The position numbers and the translations under genes were made by a program. A stretch of DNA of 62,739 nucleotides. Origin: Flavobacteriaceae bacterium. Its GTDB lineage: Bacteria > Bacteroidota > Bacteroidia > Flavobacteriales > Flavobacteriaceae. This document shows, in pieces, positions 10,197 to 19,233 of the stretch (the first letter of the stretch is position 1; the number at the start of each line of letters is the position of its first letter). The DNA is taken from positions 1 through 62,739 of the forward strand of contig JASBUG010000007.1 of assembly GCA_030148025.1 (NCBI GenBank), written 5' to 3'. The notes under the pieces are model-generated. The model made no database searches. It worked only from the letters and a program-made list of their open reading frames with translations, and was not told the origin of the DNA.

Positions 10197-10700
10197 ATGA
10201 AACTTTTTTTGTTAATATGTTTTGGTTGTTTTGTACTTCAATCAGCAAGATCTCAAACAAGTAATGTTGTTAATCAAACAATATCTATTGCTGGTTCTAC
10301 AGAGTCAGTAACTGCCAATGGAAATACTTATACTGTACAACAAACTATTGGTCAGTCAGGAGTGATTGGAACTTTTTCTTCTGGAGATAATACTGTTAGG
10401 CAAGGTTTTATTCAACCTAATGTTATGGATGCTGTGTTGAGTAATAAAGTGCCAATAACTTTAGAATCTCAAATATTTCCTAATCCATTTCAAAATTCAA
10501 TTTCAGTAACTCTAAAAAATAATATAGAGGAAAAGATTACTGTAAAGTTATATGATGTACTAGGAAGACAAGTGTTTAATAAGAATTATTGGAATAATCA
10601 ACAATTTAACGTTGATCTACATCATTTGTCATCAGGACGATACATAATTAATGTAATAACCGCTCAGAAACAATTTGTAGGCAAAATTGTAAAGAAATAA
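10197..10700 (+). CDS. T9SS type A sorting domain-containing protein
   Basis: 167 residues. A Sec signal peptide (LLICFGCFVLQSARSQ) is followed by about 70 residues seen in many Bacteroidota surface proteins (TVQQTIGQSGVIGTF, VRQGFIQP) and a C-terminal type A sorting domain (IFPNPFQNSISV ... YDVLGRQVF ... LSSGRYIINV ... KIVKK). It should be exported by Sec and then moved across the outer membrane by the type IX system. It is small and has no catalytic domain. A 20-bp leader, TTAAATCCCTTA plus ATG context, is shared with the next gene. Confidence 0.9.
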   Translation: MKLFLLICFGCFVLQSARSQTSNVVNQTISIAGSTESVTANGNTYTVQQTIGQSGVIGTFSSGDNTVRQGFIQPNVMDAVLSNKVPITLESQIFPNPFQNSISVTLKNNIEEKITVKLYDVLGRQVFNKNYWNNQQFNVDLHHLSSGRYIINVITAQKQFVGKIVKK

Positions 10701-10744
10701 TTAAAAATAAATCAAACAAAAATTAATTTTAAATCCCTTATCTC

Positions 10745-12286
10745 ATGAAAAAATTATTACTATTCGTTTTCATTATTACTAATGTTTTAAACGGGTTTTC
10801 TCAAACTCAAGGAATAAATTATCAAGCAGTTATATTAGACTCTAATGCATCAAACAATGTATTAGTTAATTCAACTATTGATATCAGATTTACCATTTTG
10901 GACGAAACCGATACTGAAGAATATCAGGAAACACATAATGTAACCACAGATGCCTATGGCATGGTTAATTTGCAAATAGGCTCTGGAACTGTAATAAGTT
11001 CTAATACATTTGGTGATATAAGTTGGGGAGGGCTTTCAAAGAAGCTACGAGTAGAGATAGACTTTACAGGTTCAGGAACGTATACATCGTTAAATGAGCA
11101 AATCATGACCTTCATGCCACAACCAACACCAGCTTCGGTAACGCAGGCTATAAACGATAATACTGCAGCTATTGCTTTGAATACAGCAAAGGTTGGTGTG
11201 CCAGATGATAGCGGAGCAAGTAATGGACAAATTTTACAAACTGATGGAAGCGGTACTTTAAGTTGGGTTGATATGTCTAGTTCAAGTGGAGGAATTAATG
11301 ATTTAATAGATGGTAAAGCCGATGGTAATGGTTCATCAATGTTTCTTGGATTAAATGCAGGAGCAAATGATGATGGAAGCTCAAATGCAAATGTTGGAAT
11401 TGGGCATGATGCTCTTACTAATACTACTAGTGGAGATGGAAATACGGCAATGGGAAGAGAAGCCCTTAAAGCTAATACAACAGGAAGAGAAAATACAGCT
11501 ATAGGAACACAAGCACTTATGTCTAATACTACAGCAAAAGAGAATACAGCAGTAGGTAAAGAAGCTCTTAAGTTTAATACAACAGGTTATGAAAATACTG
11601 CTATTGGTAAACAGGCAATGTGGGCAAGTACAACAGGTAGAAATAATACTGCTTTAGGAAAACAGGCACTTTGGAGAAATACAACTGGTAGAGAAAATAC
11701 GGCTATAGGAAAATTAGCTTTAAACAATAATTTATCGGGAGACGGTAATATAGGTATTGGTTATGGAGCAGATGTATCAACCGATGGCTTAAATAATGCA
11801 ATTGCAATTGGATTTAATTCGACTGTAAGTGCAAGTAATACGATTCAGTTAGGAAACTCAAGTATAACAGATGTTAAAACTAGTGGGAAAATAACAACAG
11901 GAGCAATAACATTACCTAACACTGATGGTAGTGCGAATCAAGTGCTAACTACAAATGGTAGCGGTACTGTAACTTGGAGCACGCCATCTATTGGATTCAA
12001 ATCTGTGTTTAATGACAACTTAGGTCCAAGCTATGAAATAACGGATACACATAATGGAGTTATTATTTATGAGAATAATAGTTTAAGCGTATCATCTTCA
12101 TTAACATCAGGTTTCATATGTGATTATATATATTTTAGTAATCATCCAGGAACTATAACAGCATCATCAAATATTTTATATACAAAGGGATCTAATACAG
12201 CAACTAATAGTGTGAGTATTTCATCTGGAGACCATATTCGTATTATGGCAGTAGCGGCCGATAAAGTTTACGTAACAATTTATTAG
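10745..12286 (+). CDS. Secreted protein with head-like 17-residue repeats
   Basis: 513 residues. It has a signal peptide (LLLFVFIITNVLNGFSQ), an N-terminal domain starting GINYQAVILDS common to Bacteroidota surface proteins, then seven tandem 17-residue units (residues about 216-334, bases 11390-11746) of pattern NTA(I/V/L)GxxALxxNTTGRE. These resemble left-handed beta-roll head repeats of trimeric adhesins and phage-fibre-like proteins. The C-terminal part lacks both a YadA anchor and a T9SS sorting domain. It follows the T9SS cargo gene by 44 bases and probably shares its transcript. An adhesin role is inference. Confidence 0.75.
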   Translation: MKKLLLFVFIITNVLNGFSQTQGINYQAVILDSNASNNVLVNSTIDIRFTILDETDTEEYQETHNVTTDAYGMVNLQIGSGTVISSNTFGDISWGGLSKKLRVEIDFTGSGTYTSLNEQIMTFMPQPTPASVTQAINDNTAAIALNTAKVGVPDDSGASNGQILQTDGSGTLSWVDMSSSSGGINDLIDGKADGNGSSMFLGLNAGANDDGSSNANVGIGHDALTNTTSGDGNTAMGREALKANTTGRENTAIGTQALMSNTTAKENTAVGKEALKFNTTGYENTAIGKQAMWASTTGRNNTALGKQALWRNTTGRENTAIGKLALNNNLSGDGNIGIGYGADVSTDGLNNAIAIGFNSTVSASNTIQLGNSSITDVKTSGKITTGAITLPNTDGSANQVLTTNGSGTVTWSTPSIGFKSVFNDNLGPSYEITDTHNGVIIYENNSLSVSSSLTSGFICDYIYFSNHPGTITASSNILYTKGSNTATNSVSISSGDHIRIMAVAADKVYVTIY

Positions 12287-12336
12287 AATTTAGATTATAA
12301 GGAATGTAATTAGGGAGCTAGTTCTAATTAGTTGTT

Positions 12337-12369
12337 AATAGGTCTTCCAAATTTGGAAGACCTATTTTG
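12337..12369 (+). terminator. Rho-independent terminator
   Basis: A perfect 30-bp palindrome (arms AATAGGTCTTCCAAA/TTTGGAAGACCTATT) followed by TT and further T residues, 50 bases after the repeat-protein gene. Confidence 0.8.
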
Positions 12370-12440
12370 TGAAAGCACATTTTGTAGGTGTTTGTGCAAA
12401 AGGAAGCCTTCTTGCTAAATCTTACTAATACTTTGCTTTT

Positions 12441-12465
12441 AAAAAATACGTATTTCGTCGTATTG
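12441..12465 (+). promoter_or_regulatory. Shared 25-bp upstream motif, copy 1
   Basis: AAAATACGTATTTCGTCGTA is the core of a 25-bp sequence that recurs with one substitution at 19167-19191. It contains AATACGTATT and an ATACG-N8-CGTAT inverted repeat. It ends 54 bases before the start of the propeller gene. Operator or promoter function is inference. Confidence 0.55.
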
Positions 12466-12519
12466 TCTCACTTTTATGATACCCATAGTTTAGTGTTGTT
12501 AATTCAAAACACATCAACT

Positions 12520-14373
12520 ATGAGATCAATTGCAGTTAAAATTCTTAGAATAATTATTCTGTTGTTGGCAATTTCTATCAATGCACAGAGCATAGATACA
12601 CCAGAACATGAATATACATTTAACGGACAGGTTAAATGGATGCTTCTTACAGAAACAGGAACCTTATTAGCTTCAACAGGTGAAGCACTAGTGGGGATTA
12701 AACCAAATAGTAAAGAAGTCGCTTTTAAAATAGACAGACTTAAAAAAGTTAAAGAAGAGAATTTGGAATTCGTTCCCGGAACCCCTTACCTGATAATTAA
12801 ACCAAAGGGTATGATGACCCACACTTCTGTGGTAGATCTAGTGGCAGGTAAAATGGTATTCGATTCCAAGGAAGAAAAATGGCAAAACGGTGTCACAAGT
12901 CGCCATTTAATAGCACCTGAAATGAAGTTTGTAGTAAACGGGATGCATAAGGAAAAAGGCTTAGGTCAATATAAAGCTGGTGTTGGTCTTTACGATTTAC
13001 TTACAGGTAAACTAGTCCGAATATTTGAACGTAAGGGTTCAAACTTAATGAGTGGTGAACCAGATATTATGGGTGATGAAATTATAATTCCAGGAACTAA
13101 GAACATTACTTGTTATTCTATTAGTACAGGTGCCGTAAAGTGGGAAGCCGATGTTAAAAATGCTACTAGAATTATAACTAATGAGGACACAAAAGAGATC
13201 TATGCATTTAGAACAAAAGGGAGCAACACAGTAGCTTATAAGGTTAATGCTACAAATGGTAGTTTATTATGGTCTGAAGGAAATAAACTAAGTGGAGGAA
13301 TTGCGAGAATACATTTTACAGAGCATGGATTGGCTTTAGTAACCAATGTAGTGAACAATAAAAAAGGAATAGGAAAATTGGCTGGTGGAAAAAATCAATC
13401 AAAGATCTATTTATTAGATACTAAAACAGGAGCAGACCTTTGGGAGAAATCACCCAAAACAAAAGGTTATGTAAGCCATTTTTATATTGAAGATGATGGT
13501 ATTTTATTTGGTATTGCCTCAGGTGGAATTAATAAAGTAGGGTTTGATGGAGTGCCGCTTTGGAAAAAGCCGTTAAAAACTGGTTCAAATATTCAAATTA
13601 TGGCAAGGGTAGATAAAGGAGTACTGTACATTTCAGGATCTGATACAGATATTATAGATATGAATACAGGTGAATCGGTTTTTGGGAAACCTCTAAAGTA
13701 TAAAAGCTCAAAAGCTGTGGCATCTGGTTACGATGAAGCTAGAGACCGTTTTTTAGTGTCGTGTAAAGATGGTGTTTATGAAATAAATGGAAACAATGGT
13801 GAATACAATCTTATAACTAAAGATGCAGGTTTTGAAGGAAAAGAAAGTCCATCTAAAATGGATGTTCGCAAAGAAGGAATTTTATTAAGCTCAGATCAAA
13901 ATTTAACAATGCTGGATTTTGACGGCAAACAACAATGGCATGTGTACCATAAACCTCCCGGAATAAGCACGTTTGGAAAAGTGTTTATGGCTGCAATGGC
14001 AGTTTCTTCAACAGCATTAATGAGTGCTTCAGCATATCGAGCTGGAGCTAGTAAAGCGGCTTTGGGACCATATCATTCTGAAACCAGACGTATGGAAAGT
14101 TATCAAGAAGGGTTTGGTAATATTGCTAATGCGTCATTTAAAGCTTTAGGGCAACGATTTAAAGCAACTAAAGCGACAGAAAACTCAGCATTTATGCTTA
14201 CAAAACTAAGTGCAGGTGTTGGGTTGGTGAAAATTGATAAAGATACAGGAGAAAAGGTTGGAGAAATTATTTTAAAGGATAAAAAACCTATGTACGAGGT
14301 GGATGATGTTGAAGGGATTTTATACTTTAAATCCAAAGGAAATACTATTAGTGCCTTTAACTTAAAGAACTAA
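12520..14373 (+). CDS. Exported PQQ-like beta-propeller protein
   Basis: 617 residues from the ATG at 12520. This start gives a signal peptide (ILRIIILLLAISINAQ); an upstream GTG at 12388 would put 44 non-signal residues before it and is rejected. The body contains repeated blades of PQQ_2/quinoprotein type, such as CYSISTGAVKWEADVKN, NATNGSLLWSEGNKL and LLDTKTGADLWEKSP. A short hydrophobic patch (VFMAAMAVSSTALMSASAY) at about residue 490 may be a helix inserted between blades. No cofactor or enzymatic site is evident. It carries the 25-bp motif shared with the secreted gene at 19234. Confidence 0.75.
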   Translation: MRSIAVKILRIIILLLAISINAQSIDTPEHEYTFNGQVKWMLLTETGTLLASTGEALVGIKPNSKEVAFKIDRLKKVKEENLEFVPGTPYLIIKPKGMMTHTSVVDLVAGKMVFDSKEEKWQNGVTSRHLIAPEMKFVVNGMHKEKGLGQYKAGVGLYDLLTGKLVRIFERKGSNLMSGEPDIMGDEIIIPGTKNITCYSISTGAVKWEADVKNATRIITNEDTKEIYAFRTKGSNTVAYKVNATNGSLLWSEGNKLSGGIARIHFTEHGLALVTNVVNNKKGIGKLAGGKNQSKIYLLDTKTGADLWEKSPKTKGYVSHFYIEDDGILFGIASGGINKVGFDGVPLWKKPLKTGSNIQIMARVDKGVLYISGSDTDIIDMNTGESVFGKPLKYKSSKAVASGYDEARDRFLVSCKDGVYEINGNNGEYNLITKDAGFEGKESPSKMDVRKEGILLSSDQNLTMLDFDGKQQWHVYHKPPGISTFGKVFMAAMAVSSTALMSASAYRAGASKAALGPYHSETRRMESYQEGFGNIANASFKALGQRFKATKATENSAFMLTKLSAGVGLVKIDKDTGEKVGEIILKDKKPMYEVDDVEGILYFKSKGNTISAFNLKN

Positions 14374-14593
14374 ATGGAAATATATAAAGGAGCAGTTAAA
14401 ATAACGTGTATAATAGGTTAATATTAAGCTGTTTTATTAACAAAAAAATGAACAATACGCTTTAACTTTTTTAATTGCTTCTTATCGAAAAATTATATTT
14501 TGAACCTTAAAAAACTATATCTTCGAATTGCTATTAATCAATTTTTTTAAAAAGGCGTCAGGTTTATTATTCTGTTTGTTCGGAAGAATACTG

Positions 14594-15175
14594 ATGCTTT
14601 TTTTTCGTCTCTATTTTCCCTCCCGATTAGCACTTGTTTTTCTTTCTTTTATAAGCTTCCAATCTCTTGCAGCTTCTATAAATACTAGTAGCTTAAAAAA
14701 AACATCTATAAATAAAACTACTGTAGTATTAATAACAGAACCTACTTTATTTAAGAATAATATAAAAGGCCAGATAGATTTTACGGAACAAAAAATACTA
14801 CTTCAGCGATCGAATTTTAAAATCTATAAAAAATTGATATTGTGTTTTTTATTTATAGTTCTTGTTATTGTTCTTTACAGAAAAAGACAGCTTGTAAAAC
14901 ATTACCGAGATCAAGAACAAATATTAAATAATGTTCTTGAAAAAATGCAACTACAGCAAAAAAATAAAAAAGAGCGAATATTAAACTCAAAGTATTTACA
15001 TAAAAGACTGAGTGCACGTTTTGCTGCCTTATTGGAGATGTTTAATGAACTTAATATAATCTCTTTAGAAAATCCTGATGAGAATAAGAGAGAAATTGAA
15101 AATATTCATGTGTTTGCGAAACACACCGCTGCTAATTTCGAACATTCTTTAAAAGCCATTAATTCAATTGAATAA
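14594..15175 (+). CDS. Small membrane protein with coiled coil, unknown function
   Basis: 193 residues from the ATG at 14594, chosen because a hydrophobic signal-like segment follows directly (LALVFLSFISFQSLAAS); a TTG at 14528 in the same frame would give 215. A second transmembrane helix (LILCFLFIVLVIVLYRKR) at about residues 80-100 is followed by a charged helical tail. The layout, periplasmic stub, one helix, cytosolic coiled coil, resembles a Bacteroidota TPR/LuxR-type sensor reduced to its membrane part; no HTH or kinase domain is present. It lies just before the kinase gene (57 bases) and may work with it. Confidence 0.5.
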   Translation: MLFFRLYFPSRLALVFLSFISFQSLAASINTSSLKKTSINKTTVVLITEPTLFKNNIKGQIDFTEQKILLQRSNFKIYKKLILCFLFIVLVIVLYRKRQLVKHYRDQEQILNNVLEKMQLQQKNKKERILNSKYLHKRLSARFAALLEMFNELNIISLENPDENKREIENIHVFAKHTAANFEHSLKAINSIE

Positions 15176-15231
15176 CTAAATTTTAATTGGAAAATGCTAT
15201 CTTCAAACAGCTATTAATTAAAATAAACTTT

Positions 15232-17175
15232 ATGAAACGATGTCTTTTCTGCTTAATCTTTTTAGTTGGATTTAATGCTATATCCCAAAATATGGACAGT
15301 TTATTTCAGGTGGCTAAAACCACGAAAAATGACTCAATTAAATTTAAGCTGTATAATAAAGTTGCATTTAATTATATTTTCAATAATAAGGAAAAGGCAC
15401 TACATGTAATTACTGAAGGTAGAGAGTTAGCTCAAATAAAAGAAGATTATTATGGCTTAGCAGAGCTTACAAATACCTATGGTATTTATATGGATGTTAC
15501 GGGTAGATCAGATTCTGCTAAGTATTATTTTGAAGAGGCTATGCAGTTAAGTAAAACACATGGCTTTATTGTTTTGGAAAGTAAATGCCTTAACAATCTG
15601 GGAATGTTTCACTGGAATAAGGGCAATTTTAAACAAGCTCAGGATTTCTTTTTCCAGTCATTAAAGATGGATGAAGATCGTGGCGATCGTGTAGCAAGTT
15701 CAATTAGATTAAATAACATAGGCCTGATCTATCAAGAAATGAATCTCGTTGAAAAAGCTCTTGAATATCACCAAAAAAGTTACGAAATAAGAACAGAGTT
15801 TAACCTGAAAAAAGATCAGGCGGCATCTTTAAATAATATTGGTATTTGTTTAAAAGATCTCAAACGATTTGATGAGGCTTTAGAATCATATAATATGGGG
15901 TTGGAAATCGCAAAAACATCTGAAAACCTTATAGATTATTATAAAATACTGGAAAATATAGGAGCGGTTTATGACGAAAAGGGCGATAACCTTTTGGCTG
16001 CTAAGTATTATAAAGAATCAATTAATGTACCTCCAGAAGTGCCTAGAAGTAAAAAGAATACACTTATAACTTTAGGAAAATTAGCAGGTGTTTATAATAA
16101 ATTGAATAAACATAATGAAGCATTAAAGTGTATTCAAGAAGGAGAACAAATATTAAAAGAGTTCCCACATTTTGAAATTTACTCAGACGATCTGGTGATG
16201 AACTCAGCCGAAACGTATTATAGATTAGGAGATATGGATAAGGGAAGGTTGTATATGTTAGAGTTTGTTAGAGTGAAAGACAGTACGTTCTCCCAAAGTA
16301 ATGCCAAGGCTATTGCTGATCTGGAAACTAAATATCAGACTGAAAAAAAGGAAAAAGAAATATTATCACAACGTGCCAGTTTAGCAGAAAATGAATTAAA
16401 AATTAATAAGCAGAATATTCAAATTTTGGGGTTGGCTGTGTTGGCTATAGTATTGTTGATTTTAGGCTATTTCTTTTACACACAGCAAAAGCTAAAAAAC
16501 AAACAGCTCCAAAAAGAACAAGAGCTGAAAACAGCTTTGTCTAAAATAGAAACACAAAATAAGCTGCAAGATCAAAGGCTAAGAATATCCAGAGATCTAC
16601 ATGATAATATTGGAGCACAGTTAACTTTTATTATTTCATCTATTGATAATTTGAAATATGGCTTCAAGATTAAAAATGAAAAACTTACAGATAAACTATT
16701 AGGTATAAGTTCGTTTACTAAAGAAACTATTTATGAGTTGCGAGACACCATTTGGGCAATGAACAAAAGCGAGATCACTCTGGAAGACTTGCAAACAAGA
16801 ATTTCAAACTTCATAGATAAGGCCAATGTGTCTTCGTTAGGGGTCGATTTTTCTTTTGTGGTTGATAGTAATGTGTCTAAAGAAACTATGTTCACTTCGG
16901 TAGAAGGAATGAATGTCTACAGAATTATTCAGGAAGCTGTCAACAATGCTATAAAACATGCGAAAGCAACAAGAATAATGATAAATGTAGAAGAGCATCA
17001 AGGCAAATTGACTATGACAGTGAGTGATAATGGTATAGGTTTAGATTTAAATGAAGTTATAGAAGGTAATGGTTTAAATAATATGAAAAAACGAGCCTTA
17101 GAGATTGACGCTAGTTTTGATATTAAAAGCAATCCTAAAACGGGAACAAGAATAATTTTACAAAAGAAGAAATGA
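15232..17175 (+). CDS. TPR-containing sensor histidine kinase (HisKA_3 type)
   Basis: 647 residues from the ATG at 15232, which gives a clean signal peptide (LIFLVGFNAISQ). Periplasmic TPR repeats cover about residues 30-380 (for example LNNLGMFHWNKGNFKQAQDF, LNNIGLIYQEMNLVEKAL), then one transmembrane helix (about 395-418), the dimerisation/phosphoacceptor segment RISRDLHDNIGAQL with the likely phospho-His in DLHDN, and a C-terminal HATPase (NNAIKHAKA, DNGIGLD). Its stop overlaps the response regulator start by four bases (ATGA), making an evident two-component pair. The periplasmic cue is unknown. Confidence 0.93.
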   Translation: MKRCLFCLIFLVGFNAISQNMDSLFQVAKTTKNDSIKFKLYNKVAFNYIFNNKEKALHVITEGRELAQIKEDYYGLAELTNTYGIYMDVTGRSDSAKYYFEEAMQLSKTHGFIVLESKCLNNLGMFHWNKGNFKQAQDFFFQSLKMDEDRGDRVASSIRLNNIGLIYQEMNLVEKALEYHQKSYEIRTEFNLKKDQAASLNNIGICLKDLKRFDEALESYNMGLEIAKTSENLIDYYKILENIGAVYDEKGDNLLAAKYYKESINVPPEVPRSKKNTLITLGKLAGVYNKLNKHNEALKCIQEGEQILKEFPHFEIYSDDLVMNSAETYYRLGDMDKGRLYMLEFVRVKDSTFSQSNAKAIADLETKYQTEKKEKEILSQRASLAENELKINKQNIQILGLAVLAIVLLILGYFFYTQQKLKNKQLQKEQELKTALSKIETQNKLQDQRLRISRDLHDNIGAQLTFIISSIDNLKYGFKIKNEKLTDKLLGISSFTKETIYELRDTIWAMNKSEITLEDLQTRISNFIDKANVSSLGVDFSFVVDSNVSKETMFTSVEGMNVYRIIQEAVNNAIKHAKATRIMINVEEHQGKLTMTVSDNGIGLDLNEVIEGNGLNNMKKRALEIDASFDIKSNPKTGTRIILQKKK

Positions 17176-17822
17176 GAACCAAGATAGCCATAGTCGACGA
17201 TAATTCGTTTTTAATAAACACTGTTAAAGAGAAATTGTCTTTTTTTGAAGATTTGCAGTTTAAATTTTCAGCAAATAATGGCACAGACTTATTATTAAAA
17301 TTAGGAGATAATAGTAATCTGGATCTTATTTTAATGGATATTGAAATGCCTGTACTGAACGGTATTGAAACTACAGAAATTGTAAAGCAAAAATATCCGC
17401 ATATCAAGATTATTATGTTAACGGTTTTTGATAATGACGAAAACATCTTTAATGCCATTAAGGCAGGAGCAGATGGTTATTTGCTTAAAGAGATAAATGC
17501 TAAAGACTTACATGACGGTATAGTAGAAACCTTAAATGGAGGTGCAGCAATGAATCCGTCAATAGCGATGAAAACATTACGTTTGTTACGTAACCCTATT
17601 GAAATTGAGAATGAATCTGAACAAGAGGATATTAAGCTTACAACTCGCGAAATTGAGGTGCTCGAGCACTTAAGTAAAGGCTTAAGCTACCAATTAATAG
17701 CTGAGAATTTAATTCTTTCAAAAGGAACAATTAGAAAGCATATTGAGAACATTTATAAGAAGCTTCAGGTACACAATAAGTTAGAGGCAGTACAGAAAGC
17801 CAAGCGTAACAAGTTGATTTAA
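17172..17822 (+). CDS. NarL/LuxR family response regulator
   Basis: 216 residues. The N-terminal receiver has the phosphoacceptor Asp in LILMDIEMPVLNG (about residue 57) and the conserved Lys in GYLLKEI; the C-terminal LuxR-type HTH is LTTREIEVLEHLSKGLSYQLIAE with TIRKHIENIYKKLQVHNK. It is the partner of the overlapping TPR histidine kinase. Two flanking genes carry an identical-looking 25-bp motif with an inverted repeat, which could be its target; that is inference. Confidence 0.95.
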   Translation: MRTKIAIVDDNSFLINTVKEKLSFFEDLQFKFSANNGTDLLLKLGDNSNLDLILMDIEMPVLNGIETTEIVKQKYPHIKIIMLTVFDNDENIFNAIKAGADGYLLKEINAKDLHDGIVETLNGGAAMNPSIAMKTLRLLRNPIEIENESEQEDIKLTTREIEVLEHLSKGLSYQLIAENLILSKGTIRKHIENIYKKLQVHNKLEAVQKAKRNKLI

Positions 17823-17936
17823 TCGATTAAATCTGCATATTGCTTCCGTTAATCTATTAATAACATAGGATAATCGAAAAATAAGATGAGCATGTGCCAA
17901 TAAGCTTACATTTACCATGCTATTAATCAAATATTT

Positions 17937-17987
17937 GAAGCATTAGTTGACGTCTGCTTGCAGAAAGATCTAATGCTTCTTTTTTTA
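17937..17987 (+). terminator. Rho-independent terminator after the response regulator
   Basis: A 10-bp stem (GAAGCATTAG/CTAATGCTTC) encloses a loop with a further small stem, followed by eight T residues. Confidence 0.75.
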
Positions 17988-17988
17988 C

Positions 17989-19113
17989 TTAAGAATAGAC
18001 CTTAAGTAGTCCTTTGGCAAAAGCCTGAACTTCTTCCAGTGTTCCGGTACTTATTCTACACCAATCATAAAACGGAGGGAATGGCCTTCCAATTCTTACT
18101 CCTTGATCCAACATTTGTTTTCCTAAAGTGTTAATGTGCCGTCCAGATTTAAAGAACACAAAATTGGTAGACGAGTTTACATAAGGAAGCTCTAAATGGT
18201 CGAGCGTCTTATAAATAATGTCTTTGGCTTCTTTATTCTTTTTAAGAGAGAACTTAAAGAAATCATCATCTCGTAAAGCTGCTTTAGCACCTTCAATTGC
18301 ATATACGTTACTCATGGCAACTACATTGCGCCTAATAGTTTGTGCTAGTTCTGGTTTAGCAATCAAATAGCCTATACGCATACCTGCCATTCCATAAACT
18401 TTAGAGAAGGTCTTAGAAACAACAACATTAGCACCTTTCTTTACTAGCTCGATCATAGATGGATAGGTTGGGTCTTCAATGTACTCGTAATAAGCTTCGT
18501 CGCTAAACACTATGGTTCTTTTGCTTACCGATTCGCAGAAATCTTTTAATGTGTCCTTAGGAAGCAGGGTTGAAGTAGGGTTATTAGGGTTACACAAAAA
18601 CACCATTTTGGTTTTACTGGTAATGCGTTTTTCAATCTCAGGAAGATCGTAACCCATATTCTCGTCAACGGGAACCCAATTAATATTTGCTCCCCACATT
18701 TCGGCATATTGCATCATGGCCAAAAATGTAGGTTTCGCAGCAATTATTTCGCCACCACCTGCAGTAAAGGTAATTCCAGCTATTTTTAAGCCTTCGGTAG
18801 AACCACCTGTAATGATAATGCTTTCTTTGGCAACACCATGTTTTGTTGCTAGCATTTCGGCAAGTTCATCGGCATAAGCATAAGGATACCTGCAACCATC
18901 ATCAAACGCTTTTTTTACAGCATTTCTAACATATTCTGATGGTCCGTAAGGGTTTTCGTTAGAACTTAGCCGTATAGGGTTGTTTAGTTTTCTGGGATTA
19001 AACCTTTTAATTTCTTCTTCAGTTAAAGGTTCGATACTGGAAAAACCATTTAGTAAAGTAAAACCACCTGCTAAAGCAGCTGATCTTAGCCATTCTCTTC
19101 TGTTAAATTTCAT
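17989..19113 (-). CDS. Exported class I/II aminotransferase (histidinol-phosphate aminotransferase-like)
   Basis: 374 residues. PLP-dependent fold type I enzyme: the segments NENPYGPSEYV, TGGSTEGLK, NPNNPTSTLL, FSDEAYYEYI and the Schiff-base Lys in VVSKTFSKVYGMAGMRIGY are all present. It is unusual in starting with a twin-arginine signal (FNRREWLRSAALAGGFTLLNG), so the folded, cofactor-loaded enzyme is probably exported to the periplasm. It is most like HisC in sequence, but a periplasmic location argues against histidine synthesis; the substrate is unknown. It stands alone between the two-component system and a secreted-protein gene. Confidence 0.85.
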   Translation of the reverse strand: MKFNRREWLRSAALAGGFTLLNGFSSIEPLTEEEIKRFNPRKLNNPIRLSSNENPYGPSEYVRNAVKKAFDDGCRYPYAYADELAEMLATKHGVAKESIIITGGSTEGLKIAGITFTAGGGEIIAAKPTFLAMMQYAEMWGANINWVPVDENMGYDLPEIEKRITSKTKMVFLCNPNNPTSTLLPKDTLKDFCESVSKRTIVFSDEAYYEYIEDPTYPSMIELVKKGANVVVSKTFSKVYGMAGMRIGYLIAKPELAQTIRRNVVAMSNVYAIEGAKAALRDDDFFKFSLKKNKEAKDIIYKTLDHLELPYVNSSTNFVFFKSGRHINTLGKQMLDQGVRIGRPFPPFYDWCRISTGTLEEVQAFAKGLLKVYS

Positions 19114-19166
19114 TGTGAATTAGTTGTTGGTTGCAGTCTAAGTTACTCATTTGTTTAGTCTTTATC

Positions 19167-19191
19167 AAAAAATACGTATTTCATCGTATTG
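19167..19191 (+). promoter_or_regulatory. Shared 25-bp upstream motif, copy 2
   Basis: Same sequence as 12441-12465 except one G to A change (core AATACGTATTTCATCGTATT). It ends 42 bases before the ATG of the secreted-protein gene. Confidence 0.55.
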
Positions 19192-19233
19192 ATAACAGTA
19201 AAAGATCTTAGTAGATTTATAAAAAGAAATATC

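Noticed and set aside
11390..11746. Regularly spaced 51-bp repeat that could suggest a CRISPR array or minisatellite
   Set aside because: It is fully coding, in frame, and encodes seven similar 17-residue units with no spacer-like unique sequences.
10745..12286. YadA-type trimeric autotransporter
   Set aside because: The C-terminal four-strand membrane anchor is missing; only the head-like repeats are shared.
12388..12519. N-terminal extension of the propeller gene from GTG 12388
   Set aside because: The extension would bury the signal peptide 44 residues in and would include the 25-bp upstream motif.
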